Made by a program: the position numbers and the translations under genes. A stretch of DNA of 64,000 bases from Malus domestica (taxonomy: Eukaryota; Streptophyta; Magnoliopsida; Rosales; Rosaceae). Each line of letters starts with the position of its first letter. Position 1 is the stretch's first letter. The notes beneath the pieces were generated by a model, which saw only the letters and a program-made list of their open reading frames with translations, ran no database searches and had not been told where the DNA came from. The stretch spans positions 24,305,501 through 24,369,500 of the forward strand of contig NC_091677.1 in NCBI RefSeq assembly GCF_042453785.1, written 5' to 3'. Positions 42,823-54,083 of the stretch are shown piece by piece.

Positions 42823-44304
42823 CTAATGATTCATTGCAGCAAGAGACAAAATAATTCTCACTGTTGTATGTCTGACAACAGGACTAAAAGTCTCTGAATA
42901 ATCCACTCCATGCTCCTGTGAAAACCCTTGGGCAACCAATCTAGCCTTATATCTGGATATACTCCCATCTGCATTCTTTTTCAATTTGTACACCCACTTA
43001 CTCCCTATTATGGATCTATCATTAGGTGGAGAAACTAATTCCCAAGTTCCTTGTGCTCGCAAAGAATCATATTCTTCTTGCATTGCTTGCTGCCAGTGTG
43101 GTATGCACGAAGCTTTCCTGAAACTTGATGGTTCGGCAATATCAGTGACTTGAGTAACAAAGGAGAACCCCCCCCCCCCAGAAAATGGTTCATCTTCTGT
43201 TAATTGTAGTGTATGTAGGTCAGGAAATGTGGCCAAATATGCTGCATAATTTCTCCTTGGAATTGTTCCACTTTTCAACCTTGTTACCATAAGATGTTGA
43301 GAAATTGAATTTAACACAGATGTAGAATTCTTAGAATTTGTATTATCATGTGTTGAGATAGGAAGAATTACCTCCAATTGTGAGCTGTGATGGACAGGCA
43401 ACAAGGGTGATGTGGAAGAAATTGGAATAGAGTGATGATGATGAGGCGTGTCCAATGTTGCTGAATGTGATATACTTGAAGAACTTGGAGTCCCAATTTC
43501 AGATATAGACTGACCTGCATTAATATGCACCAGACTCTGTTGACTATCTTGAGTTGAGCTAGAATGTGGCAAGAGTTCTGAATTGTTATCATTCATAACT
43601 GGTAGTTGGACCAATATTGGAACCTGTCTAGGCTTCTGTAAATCTGAAACCTTTTCTTTATGCTTGGCAAATGACTTCTGATATGGAAAAACCGATTCAT
43701 CATGTATAACATGTCTTGATATAACCAGTTTGCTAGTTTGTAAATTATAACAAACTATGCCTTTGTAACCATTTGAATAACCCAGAAAAAGACATTGAGA
43801 AGATCTGAGCTGTAACTTATTGACATTAAATGGTCTAAGATATGGATAGACAGCAGTGCCAAACACTTTAAAATGAGACAATTCTGGTACTCTTCCAAAC
43901 AGACACTGATATGGAGATTGCATTTCAAGAACTCTGCATGGCATTCTATTAATCAACATAGTAGAATGTGCACAAGCATTATACCAAAACTTAGGTTCCA
44001 AATTTGCTTCAACCATTAATGTTAATGCAGTTTCCACCACGTGTCTATGCTTCCTTTCAGCAAGACCATTCTGCTGAGGAGTATAAGGACATGAAACCAT
44101 GTGTTTGATGCCTTTATACCCCAAGAAATCACTAAACAGTTTGCTCATATACTCCCCACCTCCATCAGATTGTAAACATTTTATAGTTATCCCAAACTGA
44201 TTCAACACAAAAGCATAAAACTTGGCAAAAATATTGAAAGCTTCTGATTTATTCACCATGGGAAAAATCCACATGAATCTTGAATATTCATCTACAAAAT
44301 TCAT
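42823..44304 (-). pseudogene. copia-C integrase and RT N-terminal half
   Basis: The 493-codon frame begins within integrase (NFVDEYSRFMWIFP), carries LQSDGGGEYMSKLF and TPQQNGLAERKHRHVVE, the 3' integrase part, a Ser/His-rich linker, and RT start (IIGSKWVYKLKKNADGS, ARLVAQGFSQEHGVDYSETFSPVVRH). It stops at TAA (42823-42825) after AAMNH. The first catalytic Asp part (DVWGPSP at about 44340-44350) is in another frame upstream. A run of ten Cs at 43171-43180 encodes a four-glycine stretch and is a likely slippage site. Confidence 0.92.
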
Positions 44305-44516
44305 ATAGTATCTATACCCTTCTATAGACTTTGTTGGAGATGGACCCCATACATCAGTGTGGACTTTATCAAAAAGACTACTAGCTCTAGTTTGTCTTAT
44401 GGAAATGGTTGCCTACACATTTTGCCTTTTATACAAGAAAAACACATGGAAATACAATCATTAGACTTTGTACTAACTGATATTTTTTAATCTGTCAACA
44501 TTGCAGTTAAGATTTC

Positions 44517-45656
44517 TTAAGATGGATGTCCAAGTCTCTGGTGCCAAACTGACTGTTGAACTATCTTCCCCAAAAAAGCAGCACAATTGCTTAACTTCGC
44601 AATAAATGATCCTGAAAAAGTGCTCATTGGAATCTTGAATAACTCCCCATCATCACTCTTTCCTTGGTATAGGATCACCCTTGTGGCCTTGTCCTGTATA
44701 AAGAAGGTAAGATCATCACATATAAACCAACAAGCATTGTCTCTACATAATTTCTTAACTGAGAGCAAATTGACAGTAATCATTGGAACATGCAACACAT
44801 TATGCAATTTTAATGAATGATTCGATGATATAGGAATAATAGAGGACCCCATATGTTTTACAGCCAAACCTTCACCATTTCCCACAATAATCCTTTCATT
44901 TCCAGTATAAGGTGTAGCTTGATTCATTGCATTCATATTGGCAGTCATGTGATGTGTGGCCCCTGTGTCCACAATCCAAGTATTAGCTGCTGAGAAATCA
45001 TGAGCTGTTGATGATGCAGATGCATTTTGCTGACCAATATGTCCTTGTGCAGTCATTGCAGTTAATGAAGATGATGGTGGAGCACCCTGATAGGAGAAAT
45101 TGTTTCTGTGATAACACTCCAATGCGATGTGACCCCGTTTTCCACATATCTGACAAACTATAAAACCACTAGAAGTTTGTGTATTACTGTTGTCAACTCT
45201 GTAGTAGCAATTTGGAGCAGTATACCCCCTTCTTGAACAAATCTGACATTCTGGAGAAACTAAGGATTTGTAATTTGTATTCCCGTTCCAATAGTTAGTT
45301 CTTGTATTCCAAGAATTGCCATTCTGAGATTGCTTCCCATTTCCAGAGTAATTGCTACTTCCATTGCCATCATATGAATTCCCATTCCTGTTGCCATAAC
45401 TTCCAGAGTAAGACTTTGAATTATTATTCCCATTATTGAACCTTCTGTAGCAGTTGTTTTGCCCATTATTCATCTGTTGAAAAGATCTGTTTGCAGTACT
45501 AACATAGCCAGAGCCTCCTGTAACATTAGATTGACTCCCATGATAAGAATCCCTATTAGAGTTAGAACTTTCACCATGTTCATATCCTCCCTGGAATCTC
45601 TGTGAATTAGCCCCTTCACCTTGCACTACAATTGCAGCCATAGAACAACGCTTCAA
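44517..45656 (-). pseudogene. copia-C nucleocapsid, protease and GAG-pre-integrase; gag UBN2 domain missing
   Basis: The frame opens without an ATG at its start. It has a Gly/Asn/Ser-rich region, two zinc knuckles (CQICSRRGYTAPNC and CQICGKRGHIALEC), protease WIVDTGATHHMTANM, and WHQRLGHPS (about 44545). Upstream, only 480 bp separate it from the 5' LTR. That leader contains an ATG start (MSDSVKIE, about 45675) and then jumps to the nucleocapsid, so the roughly 250-residue capsid domain seen in copia-B is missing. Copia protease normally has DSGA; here the motif is DTGA, also functional in the family. Confidence 0.88.
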
Positions 45657-46138
45657 TTTTCACAGAATCAGACATGATTGACTAATCAAGAAACACCCCA
45701 AAGAGATTCAAGATCAACCAAGAATTCAACACTACAACAGAAAAGAAGAACTCAACAATGCTTATCAATATTGCACCTCGGCTTCGGCCTTATAAAATAC
45801 AGCAAAATCCAGAAAACTTTACAAAGATCAACCCAAAACAATTTGTATGCAAGAAAGATTGGCTTCGGCCTTTGTAATCTTTCAACTTCTAATACTTTTC
45901 ATCCTCATTCAACAAACATGGCATCGGCCTTGAATATCATCAATTTTCAACTAAAATTCTTACTGAGACAATTTAACAAACAGGTCATCGACATAATTTC
46001 TGAAATAGAAACTGAAAACCTGAGGTCGCCCAGAAAATTGCACCATTGAAGAACACCGATCATGAATCACCAATCACCAAACAAGCAGATAGACACAGCG
46101 GAAGACGCACCATAGATCGTTCCTCGGCTCTGATACCA

Positions 46139-46294
46139 TCATAACAGAACTGAAAAATAGAAAAGAAATGGGAAATAGAAAGGAAGAAGTAGAGAGAAAG
46201 TCGAAGGAAAAATGAATTGAGAAAGCTTGTATTTCTGAAGGAAATGATACACTTGATTGATTGATTCTTACACCAGTACTTGGCTTATATAGCC
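46139..46294 (-). repeat. 5' LTR of copia-C, U3 missing
   Basis: The 156 bp match the right portion of the 3' LTR (153 of 156). It ends at TATATAGCC, right beside the TATA box, so nearly all upstream promoter DNA is missing. Gypsy DNA (GCCACCTACG) begins at once. Confidence 0.88.
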
Positions 46295-46295
46295 G

Positions 46296-46637
46296 CCACC
46301 TACGATTGAAAACTGGGCTCGAAGATGACACGCGAACTTGATTTGTAGTAGGCAGAAACTTGCAGAAAGCCGCCACTAACTGCAGAATTTTGCAGAAAAT
46401 GGCCATTAACAGTAAGCACAGGCAAAAGAAATCTCTGTCAAAACAGCAAGGAAATTCAAAAAGTGCATTGACCTGCAAACAAAACTATGAAAGGACGGAG
46501 GAAAATAGAAAAATATTTCAAAAACGAAAAAGAAAGAAAAAAAGCAAATAATGGAAAAAGAAAAAAAAACGCAAATTTGCACAATTCATATTGATACTAG
46601 CCTTCATGCACGCACTCACACGCGTGCAGAGCGTAAA
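46296..46637. other. Gypsy 3' region continued
   Basis: It contains CGCCACTAACTGCAGAATTTTGCAG and A-rich stretches. No gene was found. It is contiguous with 41303 if copia-C is removed. Confidence 0.45.
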
Positions 46638-47860
46638 TTGATAAAAAGAAAGTCAAATATTTGAAATAAATGAATAATCTTAGATCATGCTAGAAGAAAC
46701 CCCTCATAAACCAATTAAAGCAACTGAATCCACATAATTAAATCGATCTCTATAAAATTTACATTAAGAATAAAGAAAATAATATTTAATAAACAATTAA
46801 TTGAATCACATTATTGCTAGTCCATTGTGAGGCTAAACCCACCCTCTCCCCCTTAATGTAGATAATATTGTTTGTTAAAAAAAAAATTCATTTGACAACT
46901 AATTTAATCACATTATTATCCACGTGTGAAAGACTTTTTTTATAACCGGCATTACACGCCTCTTAAGATGTTTTGAACGTGCTTAAAAATAGAGAAAATA
47001 ATATTGAATGAACAGTTAATTGAATCACATTATTGCTAGCCTATTGTGAAGTACTAATTTAAAAAAAAACGTACAAAAAAATTAATTATTAAAAAAACAC
47101 TGTTAAAATGATGAAAATACCCCTACTTACGCATGACTTACACGTTTTAAATATATTTATATGTGTCAATTGACAAAAGGAAAGTAAAATATTTGAAGTA
47201 AATGAATAATCTTAGATCATGCAAAAAGAAACCCCTCATATACCAATTAAAACAATTGAATTTACATAATAAAATTGGTCTCCATAGAATTTACATTAAG
47301 AATAAAGAAAATAATATTTAATAAACAATTGATTGAATTACATTATTGTTAACCCATTATGAGACTAAGCCCACCTACCCTCCCTCTTAATGTAGATAAT
47401 ATCATTTGTTAAAAAAAAAATCATTTGATAACTAATTTAATCACATTATTATCCACATGTGAAAGACCTTTTTTTTTATAAACGGCATTAGACGCATCTT
47501 AAGATGTTTTGAATGTGTTTAAAAATAGAGAAAATAATATTTAATAAACAACTGATTGAATCACATTATTGCTAGTCCATTGTGAGACTAAGCCCACCCC
47601 CTCCCCCTTAGTGTAGATAATATCGTTTGTTAATAAAAAAAAATTATTTGACAACTAATTTAATCACATTATTATCCGCGTCCAAAAGACCTTTTTTATA
47701 ACAGGCATTACACGCCTCTTAAAATGTTTTGAACGTGTTTTTGAAATAAATAACTGATTGAATCATATTATTGCTAGCCTATTATGAGACATTAATTAAA
47801 AAAAAACTTTACAAAAGAAATTAATTAATAAAAAAATACTATTAAAATGATGAAAATTTC
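46638..47860. repeat. Tandemly duplicated AT-rich array with about 220-bp and 532-bp periods
   Basis: AATARAGAAAATAATATT, then GAATCACATTATTGCTAG, CCATTGTGAG, TTAATCACATTATTATCC and GGCATTA-ACGC recur. The clearest units begin at about 46770, 46988 (partial), 47300 and 47525, with a last partial unit from about 47740. A larger unit starting TTGAYAAAAGRAAAGT is repeated at 46638 and 47170. There is no ORF. It sits in the gypsy 3' region but may be a separate repeat. Confidence 0.8.
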
Positions 47861-48289
47861 TTTGTCTTATTTTATGTATTATTTTGGGCTGCATTTGAAA
47901 TTTTTTGTCTTAGGGGCATTTTTGTCCAAAAATTTTTGTTGAAACTTGGTGACACCAAAAACACTATTGACCTTTAGTGTTGGCTTTATAATAGAAGATA
48001 TGAACATGGTTGAATGGAGCAGCTAGTCCAAGTGCATTGTCAAGAGAATAGAGATGGTGGCCCACATTCTATGAATCTGTGACTTTCAATTCCTCGATCA
48101 ATGCCTTTCACAAGCACTTCTCATATATGCCAAATCCACGTCTCTGTTGCTGTTAGTCAAGGCTTGTGATAGCATGCATGGCAATCTTCTCGTTGCAGTG
48201 CTTCATCAGCTGCAATGGGACAGCAGCTGCATCCACGCTTGTTGTTTTCACAGAATGGATTCAATAGACTTTGTCACTACCACCATCGT
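47861..48289. other. Noncoding DNA between the array and the gypsy 3' end
   Basis: No gene or known motif was found. GACCTTTAGTGTTGGC (47969) and a CATGCATGGC string are the only notable strings. It may belong to the gypsy 3' region. Confidence 0.35.
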
Positions 48290-48420
48290 GTGTGGTTAAT
48301 CTAAGAAGTTGGTTCTCCGAATCACTGCGGTGTCTTGTCACTACACGATGTGGTTCATCTAAGAAGTTGGTTCTCCGAATCACTGCAGTGTCTTGTCACT
48401 ACCACCATCGTGTGTGGTTC
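48290..48420. repeat. Direct repeats of about 58 bp next to the gypsy 3' LTR tail
   Basis: AAGAAGTTGGTTCTCCGAAT occurs at 48303 and 48361, and TTGTCACTACCACCATCGTG at 48270 and 48394. Units contain CACTGCRGTGTCTTGTCACTA. Confidence 0.8.
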
Positions 48421-48490
48421 AAATTAATAAAAATAATTTATTTTGTACACGTCTTCTTGTTTCATTTATTACGAGACTTTCGTGTTTACA
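48420..48490 (+). repeat. Truncated 3' LTR of the gypsy element (last 71 bp)
   Basis: It aligns end to end with 37508-37578 and ends GTGTTTACA. The rest of the LTR is missing, and the joint with the tandem repeats at 48420 marks a deletion or recombination point. Confidence 0.75.
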
Positions 48491-48676
48491 AAGAGGATCC
48501 TATAATTTAATTGTCAACAAGGTCGCTGTATTATAGTTGTAAGTATTTACGCCTGTCAGTGGACCACTTGAGTTTGATCCATAATATAATTGGAGAATAC
48601 AGTAGCGATACATATCATTACTTATTGCCACACTTCTTACACAAAGGAATAGAATTATTTAACAAATCGTAATTTT

Positions 48677-49989
48677 CTAAGCATACAAAGCCAAGTCTTG
48701 GACTCCACAGTAAGTTTTGAAAGCATACTGAGCTCTCTGGCCAGCCTCCGTGTAGTAGAACCCTAGAAATTCAACGTGATCAAAGGGCTTAAAAAGCAAA
48801 GGGTGCTCTTCATCCACAGCCTCCTGCGGGGCTTCTATAATGTAACCTTCCTTTGGGATGGAGAACAATCCAGTTGAGTACCTAGCCTCATTTCCATTCA
48901 TCATCACTCTATGATATGGAGAATGTAGTCGACCGTTTGTCCATGCCTGCAAAATCATCAGCACAATGTTAACTTTGATTTCTTTGATTCTTTCACGACC
49001 GTTAGTATGTAAATCGAATGAGTAGGAAGTAACTCACGTAAAGAGAATCGCCAATCATGGCGATGAAAGAGTGCGGTAATGAAGGCTTGACTTTGATCCA
49101 TTTGCCAGCTTTGGTTTGCACTTCTAAACGATCAACTTGGTTTTAATACAAAATGGTGACAATGTTCCTTGTCTGTGTGCGCGTTTATCCCCAACTTAGT
49201 TTCCTTGGTTTCAGGTCCTTTATATTTCATCACTCGAAGAAGGTAGTTGGAAGTATTTTTCAAGTCCCAAGCTCTCCAGACTCATCCTTCTGATTATTTG
49301 ATCCAACTCCGAAACTTGCTCTGAGAATGATTGTATGGTTGTGCTGCCACCCAAAAAACAAAAATTACGAACTCCGAATATTTGATTATGAAATAAAGGG
49401 TAACAGTGTCTCTTGCCGGATGTCAGATATATCATTAGGTTAATAGAATGTTAATCTGAAATACACATTTATGTAAATCTGTCCCATTAGATAGACATTT
49501 TGGCAAAATAACATGTAGATTGTTTGATAAGATAATAACGCAAACTATGAAATTAATGTGCATATATGAGTACGAAAATATTAAAAAATTAGGAGAAAGG
49601 ATTAATGTTATGAACCAAAATCTCGGGCTTCCTTGAGGCCACTATGTATTTGTCAAGCTTTCAACTTGTTCATAGACATTTGCATCGTCAAACCCCATGC
49701 TCTCGTATAGTGGCACCATGGGGTACTGCCCAACATACCCATGGTAGGGCTTTTTAGAAGCATTCTGTAATTTGGTTTGTGAAGGAAGGTCGAAAAGCTC
49801 TTCTATTGATTCAATTGTTGACTTTCAAATGTCTGAAGGCACTTTGTCGAACAAAGCCTCGAAGCAACCATACTCTTCGAGCGCATTACGGACTTGAGCT
49901 CTCACTAAGTCCCACTCTTTGGTTCCTTGATTGAGGTCTGGTTTGGAGAAGTCTATGATGGGAAGTCCGAGTGGGGTTTCTGATGCCAT
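48677..49989 (-). pseudogene. 2-oxoglutarate/Fe(II) dioxygenase (AOP-like) pseudogene
   Basis: The ATG at 49989 begins MASETPLGLPIIDFSKPDLN, the usual start of plant AOP1-like dioxygenases. Exon 1 runs on with EEYGCFEALFDKVPSD, a premature TGA at about 49825, then EELFDLPSQTK and PYHGYVGQYPMVPLYESMG, to about 49620. Exon 2 resumes near 49350 (SFSEQVSELDQIIRRMSLESLGLEKYF), shifts frame, gives NYLLRVMKYKGPETKETKLGINAHTD with the first metal ligands H and D, VTILY-NQVDRLEVQ and SFIAMIGDSLY. The last exon (48964-48677) has NGRLHSPYHRVMM, with the distal His in PYHRV and Arg in R-S of ARYSTGLF, ending in QDLALYA. It is the only host gene seen whole in outline. It would be a cytosolic oxidase of specialised metabolism if intact. 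Confidence 0.85.
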
Positions 49990-50216
49990 TGTGTATATAT
50001 ATACGCTGTTTTAATTTGGTTGATGGAGAGGAGGAAACTGGCAGCTTCGTTGAGTTTTAGATGAAGATTGAAATCTCGACTGGGCCTATGTATACAATTT
50101 AGATGGAGTGAAAGGGGGGCGGGGGGCAAAAACTTAAAATGTTAAAAGCTCTCTCCCTAAGTGAACATATCTTTAAAGAAATTACATGCACATGCGTTTA
50201 GATATTCTGGTCCAAC

Positions 50217-53200
50217 CAGTGGCGGATCCAGGATTTGAACTTAGTGTAGTCCCAATATAAAAGCTCCAAAAATAAAAACAAGACGAAAATATCATTGAAC
50301 AAATAAATGGCAAACTACAATTTTCATTCATGATCTTTGTGCTAAACAAGCTAGAAATACTAAATTTGTCCACGACGGAATCTCATACGTACTTTGAAAA
50401 CGTGTCATGATAGTTTTATTGTCAATACAAGAAAAAACATCTTTCTCAATGTAAATAACTAAGCTATCATTTAACCATTGATCCCCCATTCTGTTGTGGA
50501 ATGGACTCTTTATGATATTCATGGCGGAAAATGCTCTCTCCACTGAAGCAGTTGCAATAGGTAAAACCAAAGCCAATTCAATAAGTAAATACATATTGAA
50601 ATACTCGATGCAACCTTTTTTCCACAATTTTCTTAGCAAGATCACTAATGCTTTGCAACAAAGAAAAGTCACTTCTCGAACGCATAGAATGAATATAAAT
50701 ATCGAGTTGATCTTTAAGTGCCAATAGGTCTTGCTTCGTAAAATCTTGAGGGTACAATTGAGCAAGGCGAAGTAGCTTTTCTTTGTCAAAAGCTACAAAA
50801 GAATCATTTGGACTCAAACTAGCCAAACAAATGAGCAATTCGGTACTTGTTTCATTGAAGCGATCATTTAACTCTATAAGCTGGGAATCAATGACAACAA
50901 AAAAGAGCTCCACTTTGTAACGATGATGGTTGGTCTTTTTGTGGGTATTACGACGCGACCTCCTATGAGCTACATATGTCTCATCCATGTTAATAACCTC
51001 AATATGATGTTGGACACAAAATGACAATACTTTGTCAACCAAAAAGTCAAACCCCTCATCATTCCTCATTCGTGATTCCCAATATAGATTTCATCAAAAA
51101 TAGGAGAAACATAAACTGAAAAGATTGTATGTCTTTCAATAACCTATTTGCTTCAGCCACACTATCATTGGTATTATCATCAACAATCATTTCAAGCACA
51201 TTGACCACAGATGAGAACACAGTAATCAAACTAATCAAAGTCCCATAATGTGAATTCCATCTTGTAGCTCCGGCACGTTTGAGACTAGTTTCTTGATTTA
51301 AGCCTCGTCCTGTAATAAAAGAATCATTTTCAAGAGCTTTCATAAGTTCTTTTTGTTGCATCTATCTAAGTGCATCACGACGCTTACATGAAGCTCCAAT
51401 ATTATTTACCACATTATTAGCCAATAGGAAGAATGTGTTAACATCAACATTATCCTTTGCTACGGCAACAAGAGCTAATTGGAGTTGATGAGCAAAGCAA
51501 TGAACATAGAATGCACAAGTTTGATCATTCAAAATCTTTGTCTTGAGTCTATTGAACTCACCTTTCATATTACTAGCACTATCATAACCTTGCCCTCGTA
51601 AATTGGAGAAGCTCAACTCATTGAAATGAATGAAGGCATCAATAGACTCCTTTAGTGTGTTTGAAGTGGTGTCGGGAACATGTTGAACTCCTACAAACCT
51701 TTCAATGACTCCCATTTTTGTCCACATAACGCAAAACCACCGCCATTGGCTCCTTTATAGAAACATCATGTGCCTCATCAACCAATAGAGAAAAGAACCT
51801 AGCATTCTTCATATCACTTATGATAGTTTTAATGGTTTCAATAGAACATGAATGAACAAGATCTTTTTTAATTAAAGGAGCTATTAGCTTGAGATTTCCC
51901 GGAGCTTTATCTAACACAACAGCCTTTATTTTCTCATCATGGTCCGCAAGGAATTGCAAGAGCTCCAAATAGTTACCTCTATTGTTCGAAGTGTCACTTT
52001 CATCATGACCATGAAATGAAAGACCTTGTCGCAACAAAAACTTATTGCAATCAATTGACGCATTCAAGCAAGTGCAATAAGCCATACAAGCTTCTTCTGA
52101 CTATTTGACCACAACTATTTCAATATGTGTCTTTTGATTCATTAGATTACCAGCAGCTTCAACAGCTTTATTATGAAAGCTACCAACCATTCCCATATGT
52201 TTTTCAAAACAGGCTCTTGCGTGCTTCCAATTTTGAAAGCCTACCTCAGTAAAGACGTCACTTCCTGATTGTTCAAAGTTGACTTTGAATAGATAGCAAT
52301 AAAAGAAAAATGCAGCATCTTTAGATATACTATATTCCAACCAATGAAATTCCTTCAACCAATTATCAACGAACCGTCGCTTTTTATTCGAATGCAAAGT
52401 GAATGGAAAATCATGATCTTTAACTCTAAAAGGCTCCATCAATATATATGCTCTTCGGACCTCATCTTAAATATCTGGAGGATAATCCATCATTAGAATC
52501 CTCTTTCCGGGGTCTCTCTCAAGATTATTCAAATCAACTTTTAACTCATTTTGTTGTGGAGTAGAGTTACCCCCAATTGGATTAGAACTACTTGGAATTG
52601 GAGGGGAATTGTTCGGAATAGGATTGGAACTATCCAAGTTTGGAGATGAACTATTTGGAATATGATTGTCTGAACTAATCGATGATGATTTTCGCTTGTA
52701 ATACCGTTCCATACTTCTAATTTCTACACATATCAATTAATAAAAAAATCTATATCAATTGATGAAACTACAAAAAATATTATATGAAAAGAAATCAGAT
52801 TCATTTATAAATTTATAATTAGGTTTGTGCCCGTGGGATTCTAATATTATGAATGCCAAAGACAAAGAGATGCATGCCACAAATAGACTGCCATCACTTC
52901 AAAGAAACATTAAAAGTTTAATTCATCACCAGATTCACCACCAAATATTAAAAATAAAAATACTTCTTAAACAAAATATCTAACACCACAAATAAATCAA
53001 ATAGTGGATGGTAAAATTATTTAAATATCGAACACCAAAAATAATTTAATATCAAATAGTGGATGACAAAATTATTTAATGGATAGAGTCAAAGAAAGTA
53101 CAAACTTCTTCAACCAAGAAGAAGAGGACCAGAGGTTAGCCTCCAAACCAGAGCTTTACACGGAGAAAAAATGCTCAAAACGACGTCGTTTTGCCAAGTC

Positions 53201-53350
53201 ATTGTGCAGCATCACATGTTGCGCATCACTGGTGCAGCATCACTTGTGCAACATCACTAACATGGGTGGTCCTTGAAGATCTTCACAGCCATTTTTCCGA
53301 GCTTCGAGTGATCCTGGGACCACCCTGGTCCCTTAATAGATCCACCCCTA
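50217..53350 (-). mobile_element. hAT transposon with TTF-type transposase (3134 bp)
   Basis: Flanking octamers GGTCCAAC (50209-50216) and GGTCCAAT (53351-53358) differ at one base. The left end is CAGTGGCGGATCC and the right end, reverse-complemented, TAGGGGTGGATCT; both fit the short hAT pattern (C/T)AG(T/G)G. Near the right end lie GGACCACC/GGTGGTCC copies and a 16-bp perfect palindrome AAAACGACGTCGTTTT (53176-53191). The minus-strand gene between has several stops, so this copy is no longer autonomous. Confidence 0.85.
50328..52712 (-). pseudogene. hAT transposase, zinc finger MYM/TTF type
   Basis: The start at 52712 (MERYYKRKSSSISSD) gives a Ser/Pro/Asn-rich leader with LKVDLNNLERDPGKRILMMDYPPDI, stop, then the TTF finger region (52442-52101: FPFTLHSNKKRRFVDNWLKEF, WLEYSISKDAAFFFYCYLF, FQNWKHARACFEKH). 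The DUF4371 part follows (52085-51362: GNYLELLQFLADHDEKI, MKNARFFSLLVDEAHDVS, FVGVQHVPDTTSNTLKESI, GQGYDSASNMKG, FYVHCFAHQLQLALVAVA). After more stops come RWNSHYGTLISL and the hAT dimerisation motif (about 50560-50500: PIATASVERAFSAMNIIKS). Proteins of this kind are often annotated as zinc finger MYM-type protein 1-like. Six or so lesions are present. Confidence 0.88.
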
Positions 53351-53358
53351 GGTCCAAT

Positions 53359-54083
53359 CATTGCCGATTCGCCAAAACTGTTGATACTGTCTAAATCTCT
53401 TTTGAATTTCAGACAAATCCGGGAAAAGTATTGCTTCCCTCCTTTCGAAAACCTTAACCCCATTTTATAGGTATTAATTTCAACAGATCTTTCATCAATT
53501 TCAGGGAAAGAAAGACTTTGATTAAAATTTCATATAATAGGTTCATACGTTCCTTCTCTATATTTCACTCGAAGAATAAGTGTAACATTTGTGATAATTG
53601 TTAAGTTTTTCTCTAGGACCACATCCAGATAAACATTCATGTGTTGTTATTTGAACTACATTTACTGTTACATTGTTGATCACCTCTTTAACATATGTGA
53701 GTTCTACATTTATCAGTTAATACAGGACAAATAACATTCACATTACATTATCAATTAAGTTCGTATGCTATGTTGCGTGCAAATCAATAGTTCATGATTA
53801 GGTAAAGTGTGTGTTGTCCTCTCAATTATGTTCACTATAATTGATATATCATATTTTCCGAGAATAAAATATTTTATAATATACATATATTATTTATAAA
53901 TAAAGGTACGCATTTTTCTTTCACAAATAGCACTGTAGGACAAAATAAACTATACAAATATTTAACAAAATATCCATTTATTCAGTTTGTTTGTTTGTTT
54001 GTTTGTTTGTTAATCTTTTCAGAACAATTCAATTTGTGGTCCTCGCTTCCAATTATGTTGTATTTGTTTGTGTGTTTAATTAA
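53359..54083. other. Noncoding AT-rich DNA
   Basis: No gene is seen. A (GTTT)n run at 53985-54011 is the only clear repeat. Confidence 0.45.

Larger units (their letters stand above)
41305..46294 (-). mobile_element. Ty1/copia retrotransposon (copia-C) with truncated 5' LTR and deleted gag domain
   Basis: The 3' LTR (41305-41585) is full length and the 5' LTR (46139-46294) retains only 156 bp. On the minus strand the 5' LTR is followed by TGGTATCAGAGCCGAGG, a strong initiator-Met primer-binding site, and AAGGGGGAT (polypurine tract) precedes the 3' LTR. Gypsy DNA lies on both sides. The pentamer AGCCG occurs at both outer edges (41299-41303, 46291-46295). LTR overlap shows 3 differences in 156 bp. 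Confidence 0.88.
36860..48490 (+). mobile_element. Ty3/gypsy-type element with gag but no detectable pol, interrupted by copia-C
   Basis: The parts are: 5' LTR (about 36860-37578), a plant gypsy-type junction TTTGGCACGCCCAGTGGGAC at 37581-37600, gag (38494-39720), a 3' region rich in short tandem repeats (40091-41240, continuing 46296 on), and a 71-bp 3' LTR tail at 48420-48490. No protease, RT, RNase H or integrase phrase is seen on the plus strand. The tandem-repeat 3' region and LTR junction recall Tat/Ogre-like or LARD-type elements; this is inference. The LTR left end is estimated. Confidence 0.7.

Noticed and set aside
46074..46478. 134-codon minus ORF
   Set aside because: It crosses the truncated LTR and primer-binding site of copia-C. 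No domain is present.
53079..53463. Overlapping 65-68 codon ORFs near the right end of the 50.2-kb hAT
   Set aside because: They lie upstream of the transposase start in terminal noncoding DNA, on both strands, with no domain.
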